A program made the translations under genes and the position numbers. This document shows positions 1 to 6,470 of a DNA stretch of 10,482 nucleotides, one piece after another (positions within the stretch are counted from its first letter, which is position 1; every line of letters begins with the position of its first letter). The DNA comes from DASPXY01 sp038227745 (GTDB taxonomy: Bacteria > Planctomycetota > Planctomycetia > Gemmatales > Gemmataceae). Location of the stretch: positions 1 to 10,482 of the forward strand of contig JBBRPS010000335.1 of the NCBI GenBank assembly GCA_038227745.1, given 5' to 3'. The notes under the pieces were generated by a model, which saw only the letters and a program-made list of their open reading frames with translations, was not told the DNA's origin and made no database searches.

Positions 1-44
1 GAGGCTCGCGGCTAAACAGGGGGACAGCGGACAGCGGGAATAGA

Positions 45-84
45 AAACGCCCGGGGCCGGCGGGCGAGCCGGCCCCGGGCGTTT
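45..84 (-). terminator. Intrinsic terminator of the YTV gene
   Basis: A perfect 17-bp inverted repeat (arms 45-61 and 68-84, core CGCCCGGGGCCGGC) encloses a 6-nt loop. Read on the minus strand, the stem runs into TTTT and then CTATT, the usual Rho-independent layout. It lies 55 nt beyond the stop codon of the YTV gene. On the plus strand the stem ends in GTTT, so weak termination of transcription from the other side is also possible. Confidence 0.88.
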
Positions 85-139
85 GCCAGGGCAGGGTCGG
101 GAGGGCTTGCGTCCTCCCGACCCCGAGCAGGCGAAGACG

Positions 140-2188
140 TTAGTTGCCGCTCGGGCGGGCGGCGGGGGTCGGAACCGGGGTCGGGACGGCGGCCGGGGCC
201 GCGCCACAGCTGTTGCAGTCGCTGCCGCAGGTGTCGCAGCAGGTGTCACACGAGGGCTTGCAGGCGTACCGGCTGCGGAAGAGGCGCTTCAGGAAGCCTT
301 CCTTCTTGCAGCCCGTGTTGCAGCAGTCCGTCGTGCAGCAGCTGTCGCACGACGCCTTGCAGTGGTGCGAGTGGAACCAGCCACGCTTCGTCTCGCAGCA
401 GCTCGTGCAGCACGAGGAGGTGCAGCACGAGTTGTTGCAGCAGCTCGGCGCCGGGGCCGGGGCCGGGCAGCACTCGTTGACCGTGACCGGGACCATGCGG
501 CAGCGCTTCACGCAGACCGTGATCGGCTGGCACACCTGGACCGTCTTGCAGACCGTGCAGGGCACGCACTCGGTGACCGTGTAGGGCACCTTGCAGTGGA
601 CCGTGTACGGCACCTGCTTGCAGACCGTGTACGGCACCTGCTTGCAGACCTGGTAGTGCTGCATCGTGCAGACCGTGTACGGCACCTGCTTGCAGCAGAC
701 CTCCTGAACCATCTCGCAGACGGTGCAGGGGACCTTCTTGCAGCAGGTCGTCGGGACCATCTTGCAAACCTGGTAGGGCACCTTCTTGACGCAGCACTCG
801 TTAACGGTCGTCCAGGTGGTGTAGGGCACCTTCTTGGTGCAGCACTCCTGGACCATGCGGCAGGTGGTCGTGGTGACGTTACGGCGGATCTGGGCGCCTT
901 CCTTGAAGGAGTGGCCCGGGCCCTCACAGTCGTAGCCGGTGCCGCTCGCATCGACGTACGCGCCCTGGACGTTGCGGGTGACGGTGTAGGGCACCATCTT
1001 CGTGCAGCACTGGGTCTGCATACGGCACACGGTGTACGGGACCTGCTTGACGATGTTCTCGTGAACCATGCGGGTCACCGTGCAGGGGACCTTCTTGTGG
1101 ACCGTGTACGGGACCTTCTTGCACACGGTGTAGGGCACCTGGCAGCAGACCTTCTCATGCACGTAGGTCGTGCAGGGGACCTGCTCGCAGACCGTATGAG
1201 TCTTCCAGACCTTGCGGGTGCAGGTCTGGTCGGGGGTGCGGCAGGTCACGCGGACGCGGCGGGACTTGCAGCTGCTCTTGCAGGGGTCGCAGGGATCGCA
1301 GCCGCAGTCGCAGCAGGTCTGCCAGCAGTGGTACGTGTGGCCGGGCTTGCAGTAGGTCTCGCAGCACCACTCGCCGCACTTCTTGCTGACCGTCTTGCAG
1401 GTCGTGACCGGCTTGCAGACGCTCTTCGTGCAGGTCTTGTAGCAGGTCTCGACGCACGTCTTGTAGCACGTCTCGCAGACGTCCTTCATGACGCACTCGG
1501 TGACCGGCCGGCAGGTGCTGCAGCAGACCTGCTTGTAGCAGGTCTCGTAGCACGGCTTGCAGACCGTGTACTTGCACTCACGGCAGTGCTGCTCGCAGCA
1601 CTGCTTGCAGATCTGGTGGCAGCAGCAGTGGCAGTGCTGTTCGTACACCGGCCGGCAGACCGTGTAGTGGCACTCCTTGTAGCAGCACTGCGGGACCTTC
1701 TTGCAGACGGTGTAGTGGCACTCTTTCCAACAGGTCTCGTAGCACGGCTTGCAGACCGTGTAGGTGCAGTCCTTCCACACCGTCTTGTAGCAGGGCTTGC
1801 AGACCGTGTACTGGCACGGCTTGTAGCAAGTCGTGTAGCACGGCTTGCAGCAATCCTGCTGCACGGTCTTGTAGCAGGTTTCGGTGCAGGTCTTGTAGCA
1901 GGTCCGGCACTCGTCACGATAGCAGGTCTTGCAGACCGGCTTCATGACGGTTTCCTGGACGGTTTTGTAACAGGTTTGCCAACGCTTCTCCAGGACGTTG
2001 TCGTAGACCAGTTTGTAACAGGTGCGGCACTGCTGCTGGCACGAGCTGAAACAGCACTGGGCGTCGCAGCAGGGCTGCGGACAACAGGAGTACGTGGCGC
2101 AACCGCAGTGCGACGCGGACGCGGGCCGGACGGCCCCGAGCAGAGCGCCCAGCGCGACCACCAGCGATGCACCCAAGCGCATCCTCAT
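140..2188 (-). CDS. Secreted cysteine-rich YTV-repeat cell-surface protein
   Basis: The product has 682 residues. I start it at 2188 because AGGAGG lies 9 nt upstream and a signal peptide follows at once: basic MRMR, a hydrophobic core at about 6-20, and a probable cleavage after ASA at 24-26. A hand count gives about 128 cysteines (19%). Zone 1 (about 28-310) is made of CYKTC, CKPCY and YTVCKPCY units. Zone 2 (about 335-575) is made of 8-residue KQVPYTVC-like units, some near-identical in DNA (617-640 onward). A stretch at about 405-440 has one cysteine. The tail has a PAPAPAP linker at 575-581, CC pairs, then GWF and GFLKRLF motifs and a Pro/Ala end. VPYTV repeats with dense cysteines mark the YTV family described from Rhodopirellula. 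A disulfide-linked surface role is inferred. No enzyme motif is visible. It appears to be monocistronic. Confidence 0.87.
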   Translation of the reverse strand: MRMRLGASLVVALGALLGAVRPASASHCGCATYSCCPQPCCDAQCCFSSCQQQCRTCYKLVYDNVLEKRWQTCYKTVQETVMKPVCKTCYRDECRTCYKTCTETCYKTVQQDCCKPCYTTCYKPCQYTVCKPCYKTVWKDCTYTVCKPCYETCWKECHYTVCKKVPQCCYKECHYTVCRPVYEQHCHCCCHQICKQCCEQHCRECKYTVCKPCYETCYKQVCCSTCRPVTECVMKDVCETCYKTCVETCYKTCTKSVCKPVTTCKTVSKKCGEWCCETYCKPGHTYHCWQTCCDCGCDPCDPCKSSCKSRRVRVTCRTPDQTCTRKVWKTHTVCEQVPCTTYVHEKVCCQVPYTVCKKVPYTVHKKVPCTVTRMVHENIVKQVPYTVCRMQTQCCTKMVPYTVTRNVQGAYVDASGTGYDCEGPGHSFKEGAQIRRNVTTTTCRMVQECCTKKVPYTTWTTVNECCVKKVPYQVCKMVPTTCCKKVPCTVCEMVQEVCCKQVPYTVCTMQHYQVCKQVPYTVCKQVPYTVHCKVPYTVTECVPCTVCKTVQVCQPITVCVKRCRMVPVTVNECCPAPAPAPSCCNNSCCTSSCCTSCCETKRGWFHSHHCKASCDSCCTTDCCNTGCKKEGFLKRLFRSRYACKPSCDTCCDTCGSDCNSCGAAPAAVPTPVPTPAARPSGN

Positions 2189-2197
2189 GATACTTGG

Positions 2198-2203
2198 CCT
2201 CCT
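2198..2203 (-). promoter_or_regulatory. Shine-Dalgarno site that fixes the YTV start
   Basis: The minus strand reads AGGAGG here, 9 nt before the ATG at 2188. Upstream ATGs in the same frame (2206 and 2284) would add residues encoded by this site and by the AATG-rich repeat, and would push the signal peptide inward. The site therefore favours the 2188 start. Confidence 0.72.
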
Positions 2204-2212
2204 CATCGGCAC

Positions 2213-2300
2213 TTCGGAATGGTGAGTGATGAGTGCTGAGTGATGAATGAAAGGCAAGCTGCTCTTCCATTCCTCATTCCTCATTCATCCTTCGGCATTC
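2213..2300. repeat. AATG-rich inverted-repeat element, copy A
   Basis: On the minus strand a purine-rich half begins GAATGCCGAAGGATGAATG and is followed by a pyrimidine-rich half of CATTCATC/CACTCATC words ending CATTCCGAA. Arms GATGAATGA and TCATTCATC (2242-2250 and 2281-2289) are perfect complements, and GGAATGG/CCATTCC form a second pair. A related element lies at 6388-6470. Both sit just upstream of a minus-strand start codon and share AATGC(C/A)GAAGGATGAA and GAATGGAAGA. It reads open in the YTV frame, giving a spurious His/Ser-rich N-terminal extension. Confidence 0.6.
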
Positions 2301-2640
2301 CCCTTTATGGTGGGACTTCCGTTGACGTTCGGGTCGGTGGGGTGGGTGACTCCCGGGTGCTTTCGCCCCGACCGGGCTTTCCGGGCCTGCCGCCGCTTGA
2401 CCCAACAGTCCGAGGCTGCTCCCTTGACGGCTATCAAGGAAACCCCTCAATCCGTTCACCCCTGTTTATCGGCGGGTTTTTCCCCTCTCGATCACCGTGC
2501 CTCTCTTTTCCAGGCCTTGCCCACCCTCCGGGTTTGCCGGGAACGCCGGGCGTGCCGGCGGTGACACCTGGGTAAAGCGAGCGGCAGGTCCCTCCCCTCT
2601 CCCCCGCGCTTCGCCGGCACGCAGGGCTACCTGCAGAACT
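2301..2640. other. Intergenic stretch without a recognisable gene
   Basis: This lies between the YTV start and the GC repeat. Open frames here are short, with irregular codon use and no homology I recognise. Small inverted repeats occur (CCTTGA/TCAAGG at 2422-2427 and 2434-2439; GCCGG/CCGGC at 2545-2559), but neither is followed by a T-tract on the minus strand, so I do not call a terminator. The YTV promoter should lie here or in copy A of the AATG element. On the minus strand CATAAA near 2306-2311 resembles a -10 box but has no good -35 partner. Confidence 0.5.
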
Positions 2641-2910
2641 TTACCGGCGGTATTGGTGGTGCTGGTGGTGGCGGCCTGGGGGCCGGCGGTGGGGCCGGTG
2701 GCCTCGGTGGGGGTCTGGGCCGGTGGCCTGGGAGGCCTGGGAGGCCTTGGCGGTGGACTCGGCGGTCTGGGAGGCGGCCTGGGTGGCCTTGGCGGTGGAC
2801 TCGGCGGCCGCGGTGGAGGTCTCGGCGGCCTTGGGGGCCTCGGCGGCGGTTTGGGAGGCGGCCGTGGGGGTCTCGGTGGCGGCCGCGGTGGCGGCCGCGG
2901 CGGGGCCGCT
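2641..2910. repeat. GC-rich hexamer-based low-complexity repeat
   Basis: The plus strand is dominated by GGN GGN CTN words built on a 6-nt unit. A 23-bp block (2743-2765) recurs exactly at 2785-2807, a 42-bp period. The plus strand reads as Gly-Leu repeats, in frame 3 up to about 2720 and then in frame 1 to a TGA at 2914-2916. The minus strand reads as Ala/Thr/Ser/Gln/Glu/Lys-rich sequence, in a frame shifted from the pump gene until about 2720 and then back in the pump frame. Neither strand has a convincing start codon with a ribosome site. It may be a degenerate coding tail or an expanded microsatellite. Confidence 0.6.
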
Positions 2911-5900
2911 CAGTGAGCCATCGAGCCCGCATCGGGGTTCGGCTCGCGGTGGCCGTAGAAGCTGTACAGCACCGGCATCAGGTAGCGGGTCAGGAACAGC
3001 GTCGACAGCATGCCGCCGACGACCACGATCGCCAGCGGCCGCTGCGTCTGCGAGCCGATCCCCGTGGACACCGCGGCGGGCAGCAGCCCGAAGATCGCCG
3101 TCAGCGCCGTCATCATGCTCGGCCGCACTCGCTTCTCCGCCCCCTCCATGATCGCCTCGCGCAGCGAGCGGCCGTGGGCACGCAGCTGGTTGAAGTACGA
3201 CACCGACAACAGGCCATCCATGATGGCCACGCCGAAGATCGACACGAACCCGACCGCCGCCGAGATGCTGAAGTTCGTGCCCGTCAGCAGCAGCGCCCAG
3301 ATCCCGCCCAGCGACAGGGCCGTCACGTTCGAGAGAACGATGACCGCGTCCGGCAGGGAGCGGAAGGCCAGGTAGAGCAGGATGAAGATCAGCCCCAGCG
3401 ACAGCGGCACGATCCACATCAGTCGGGCCTCGGCCACCTCCATCTCCTCGAACTCGCCTCCCCACTCCGCCCGGTACTGCCCCTGGAACAGGTCGGCCGT
3501 CTTCGCCTGCGCCTCGGCCACCGCCCCGGCCAGGTCGCGGCCGCGCACGCTGAATTTCAGCGCGATCAAGCGGTTGCCCTGCTCGCGAAAGATGATCGAC
3601 ACGCCCGGCCGGACGAAGCTGCCCGTCGGGTCGGGCTGCCCGTCGGCGCCGAGCGGCGACACCAGCGCGCGCAGGGGCTGCCGCGGCAAGAGGTTGCTGA
3701 ACGGAGCGTTGCCGACGCTGCCCGTCTGGGCCGGCATCGCCAGCGCCGCCCCCGCCGTCGCCGGCCCGACGCTCGCGCCGGTGAGCGGCGTCTGCGAGCG
3801 TGACGCCACCGCCCCGCCCGTCACCTGGTTGTTGTCCACATCGACCGGGATGTCCAGGATCGCCGTCAGGCTGTCGCGCCGGCCCGGCGGCCAGCGGAGC
3901 GTGATGTCGAACAGTTTCTCGCCCTCGATCATTTGCGTGAAGGCCTTGCCGCGCACCGCCGTCTCGATCACGTTATTGACGGCGTCCGGCCGCACGCCCC
4001 AGCGCTTGCACTTCTCCTTGTCGGCGCGGAACTCGACGTTCGTCTGGCCCATGAGGCGGAAGATGCCCGCGTTCTTGCCGATGCCGCGTACCTGCTCCAG
4101 CCGGTCCTTGACGCGCTCCGCCAGCTTCTCCAGCTCGAGTAGGTCCGGACCGAAGATCTTGATCGAGTTGTCGCCCTGCACGCCGGACAGCGCCTCCATG
4201 ACGTTGTCGCGGATGTACTGCGAGAAGTTCCAGTCCACGCCGACGAAGCGCTCCTGCAGCTCGTTGTTCAGGGCCTCGATCAGCTCCTCCTTGGTCCGCG
4301 CCCTCGTCGCCCCGGGCGGGACCGGCCAGTCGTGCTCGGGCCGCAGCGGCGCAAAGAACTGGGCCATGTTGAACCCGGTCGGGTCGGTGCCGTCGTCGGG
4401 CCGGCCGACCTGGGCCACGACCGTCTTGATCTCGGGGTAGTGCTGCATCACCTCCTGCGCCTCGGCCACGCGCTTCGCCACCATCTCCAGCGAGGCGTTG
4501 GTCGGGAAGTTGGCGCGGATCCAGAGGTTGCCCTCTTCCAGTTCCGGCATGAACTCGCGGCCGAGGTTGGGCAGGGCGACGAGCACGGTGACCGCCATCA
4601 GGCCGGCGAAGATGCCCAGCGTGATGAAGCGGTGGTTCAGGCAGCGCTCGAGCTGCCGCAGGTAACTCCTCTTCAGCCAGCGGACCAGGAAGTTGTCGCC
4701 GGCCGGCTTGAGGTTGCGGAAGAACAGCAGACAGAGCACTGGGGCAACGGTCAGGGCCAGCAGCAGCGCCCCGCCCAGCGCGAAGGCGTAGGTGTCGGCC
4801 ATCGGCCCGAAGATCTGCCCCTCCGGCCCCTGCATCGTGAACAGCGGAATGAAGGCGCACACCATGATCGCCGTCGAGAAGAACAGACTGCGCTCGACCT
4901 CATGCGACGCCTTGATGATGCGCTCCTTGAGCGACAGGCCGGCATACTCCCCCGAGTTGAGGTGCCGATAGATGTTCTCTACCATGATCACCGAGGCGTC
5001 CACGATGATGCCGAAATCCACGGCGCCGATCGACAGCAGGTTGGCCGACTTGCCGCGCAGGAACAGCATGCCGAAGGCGAACAGCAGCGCCATCGGGATG
5101 TTGATGGCGACGATGATCGCGCTGCGGACGTTGCTGAGGAACATCAGCAGGATGACCGAGACGAGCACCATGCCCATGATGAGGTTGTGGTGGACCGTCT
5201 CGGTGGTGACGTTGATGAGGTCGGTGCGGTCGTAGTACGACTCGATCTGGACGCCGGGCAGCAGGCGGCCCGGCTTGTTGAGCTCTTCGACCTTGGCCTT
5301 GACGTCGTTGATGGCCGGCAGCGACTCGCGGTTGCGATGCATCAGCACCACGCCCTGCACCTTTTCCGGCTCGAAGCTCCACGACAGCCCGAGGCGGTCG
5401 AGCGGGCGGCTCATGCTGATCTGGCCGAGGCGCGTCTGATGGCCGACGACCACGCCGGCGCGGCCGAGGTCGGCGTCGGCCAGCACCGGGCCGCCCTCGA
5501 CCACGTCATCGACGCGGATCGGGACGTTGTTGTTCGCGGTCAGGACGATGTCGCGGATCTCGCGGAGGCGGCGGTTCTCTTCGGCGCGCAGGTAGGCGGC
5601 GGCCTGGGCCGGCGACTTCATGCCGAAGGCCTTCTCCATCGGGTCGCGGCCGCTGCCGATGACGCCGACGTTGCGCACCACCTGGACGATGCTCCCCTGA
5701 CGCAGGTAGTCGCCGCCGACGTTGGCGTTGCTGTTGCCGACGGCGCCCTGGAGCTGCGCCAGCGTGATGCCGTAGCGCTTCAGCCGGTCGGGGTCGGGGT
5801 GGATCTCGTAACGCTTGACGGTGCCGCCGACGCCGCTGACGTCGATGATACGCGGCACGCGCTTGAACTCGCGCTGCAGCAGCCAGTCCTGCAGCGCCTT

Positions 5901-6377
5901 GAGGTCGCTGAGGGTGTAGTAGTCCTGCCCCAGGGGGTTCTTGGGACTGACGAGGGTGTAGCGGTAGATCTCGCCGGTGGGGCTCTGCGGCGAGATTTGC
6001 GGCGTGACGCCGGCCGGTAGGCCCTGGACGAACTGGAGGCGGTTGATGACCTCCTGGCGGGCCTTCTCGAAATCGACGCCGTAGTGGAACTGGCTGCGCA
6101 GGTGGGCCAGGCCGAACAGCGACTTGCTGCGCGTGATGTGCAGGCCGGGCATGCCGGCGAGCGTCACCTCCAGGGGGATGGTGACCTGGCGCTCGACCTC
6201 CTCGGCGGAGGCACCGGGGTACTGGGCGACGACCTCGATGATGGCCGGCGCCGGGTCGGGGTAAGCTTCGACGTTGACGTTGAAGAAGGCGTAGCCGCCA
6301 ACCCCCAGCAGGGCCGCGGCCGCCAGGACCACGACGAGGGGGTTGTTGACGGCCCACTCGATGAGTTTGCGGACCAT
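2910..6377 (-). CDS. RND efflux pump, heavy-metal (CzcA/CusA-like) group
   Basis: The inner-membrane proton antiporter of a tripartite exporter, 1155 residues. I start at MVRKLIEW because the open frame upstream is the AATG repeat. TM1 is at about 13-33, followed by NVNVEAYPDPAP (33-44) and the first periplasmic porter region. TM2-TM6 lie at about 395-552, and TM4 carries DFGIIVDASVIMVEN with D454, D460 and E467. That is the spacing of the proton-relay triad of CzcA. TM7 is at about 583-602, the second periplasmic region follows, and TM8-TM12 start near 986. The residues where CusA has its copper-binding methionines look different (GNLWIRANF at about 616-624), so copper is not supported. It is about 100 residues longer than typical relatives, with an Ala/Gly/Pro/Ser insert at about 850-915 and extra helical sequence at about 244-276. 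The adaptor gene lies upstream on the same strand. The substrate is unknown. Confidence 0.9.
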   Translation of the reverse strand: MVRKLIEWAVNNPLVVVLAAAALLGVGGYAFFNVNVEAYPDPAPAIIEVVAQYPGASAEEVERQVTIPLEVTLAGMPGLHITRSKSLFGLAHLRSQFHYGVDFEKARQEVINRLQFVQGLPAGVTPQISPQSPTGEIYRYTLVSPKNPLGQDYYTLSDLKALQDWLLQREFKRVPRIIDVSGVGGTVKRYEIHPDPDRLKRYGITLAQLQGAVGNSNANVGGDYLRQGSIVQVVRNVGVIGSGRDPMEKAFGMKSPAQAAAYLRAEENRRLREIRDIVLTANNNVPIRVDDVVEGGPVLADADLGRAGVVVGHQTRLGQISMSRPLDRLGLSWSFEPEKVQGVVLMHRNRESLPAINDVKAKVEELNKPGRLLPGVQIESYYDRTDLINVTTETVHHNLIMGMVLVSVILLMFLSNVRSAIIVAINIPMALLFAFGMLFLRGKSANLLSIGAVDFGIIVDASVIMVENIYRHLNSGEYAGLSLKERIIKASHEVERSLFFSTAIMVCAFIPLFTMQGPEGQIFGPMADTYAFALGGALLLALTVAPVLCLLFFRNLKPAGDNFLVRWLKRSYLRQLERCLNHRFITLGIFAGLMAVTVLVALPNLGREFMPELEEGNLWIRANFPTNASLEMVAKRVAEAQEVMQHYPEIKTVVAQVGRPDDGTDPTGFNMAQFFAPLRPEHDWPVPPGATRARTKEELIEALNNELQERFVGVDWNFSQYIRDNVMEALSGVQGDNSIKIFGPDLLELEKLAERVKDRLEQVRGIGKNAGIFRLMGQTNVEFRADKEKCKRWGVRPDAVNNVIETAVRGKAFTQMIEGEKLFDITLRWPPGRRDSLTAILDIPVDVDNNQVTGGAVASRSQTPLTGASVGPATAGAALAMPAQTGSVGNAPFSNLLPRQPLRALVSPLGADGQPDPTGSFVRPGVSIIFREQGNRLIALKFSVRGRDLAGAVAEAQAKTADLFQGQYRAEWGGEFEEMEVAEARLMWIVPLSLGLIFILLYLAFRSLPDAVIVLSNVTALSLGGIWALLLTGTNFSISAAVGFVSIFGVAIMDGLLSVSYFNQLRAHGRSLREAIMEGAEKRVRPSMMTALTAIFGLLPAAVSTGIGSQTQRPLAIVVVGGMLSTLFLTRYLMPVLYSFYGHREPNPDAGSMAH

Positions 6378-6387
6378 GCGTTCTCTC

Positions 6388-6470
6388 TGAAATGATGAAC
6401 GATCAATGAGGAAGGATGAATGGAAGACAGGAAAAGTCTCTGTCTTCCATTCATCCTTCATCCTTCTGCA
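6388..6470. repeat. AATG-rich inverted-repeat element, copy B
   Basis: The minus strand begins AATGCAGAAGGATGAA, runs through GAATGGAAGACAG, then turns to CTGTCTTCCATTCATCC and ends CATCATTTCAGAG. Layout and several words match copy A at 2213-2300, and it again ends just before a minus-strand start codon (pump, 6377). It fills nearly the whole 93-bp gap between adaptor stop and pump start. Confidence 0.65.
6411..6459. repeat. Perfect 20-bp inverted repeat between adaptor and pump genes
   Basis: Arms 6411-6430 (GAAGGATGAATGGAAGACAG) and 6440-6459 are exact complements around a 9-nt loop. In the adaptor-pump mRNA this would fold into a long stable hairpin. No T-tract follows on the minus strand (TCATTGATC comes next), so it is not a standard intrinsic terminator. 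A role in mRNA processing, stability or partial attenuation between the genes is inferred. A repeat-family core is equally possible. Confidence 0.8.

Noticed and set aside
601..700. Regular 24-bp repeats suggesting a CRISPR-like array
   Set aside because: The units are contiguous and in frame, encoding KQVPYTVC, with no spacers. They are protein repeats.
83..2239. A 718-codon plus-strand open frame opposite the YTV gene
   Set aside because: It is the antisense shadow of a repetitive GC-rich gene: Ala/Leu/Arg/Val/Asp-rich, without domains, while the opposite strand has a signal peptide, ribosome site and recognisable repeats.
2545..2559. GCCGG/CCGGC hairpin as a terminator for the pump gene
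   Set aside because: Only five base pairs, no T-tract on the minus strand, and about 350 nt past the stop codon.
2497..2916. A Gly-Leu-rich plus-strand gene of 139 codons
   Set aside because: No ribosome site. The first half has no protein-like pattern, and the Gly-Leu part is the product of the hexamer repeat. Kept only as one reading in the repeat finding.
4332..6020. A 562-codon plus-strand open frame opposite the RND pump
   Set aside because: Its His/Asp/Ala/Val-rich composition is typical of antisense GC-rich DNA, and the pump on the other strand is a clear family member.
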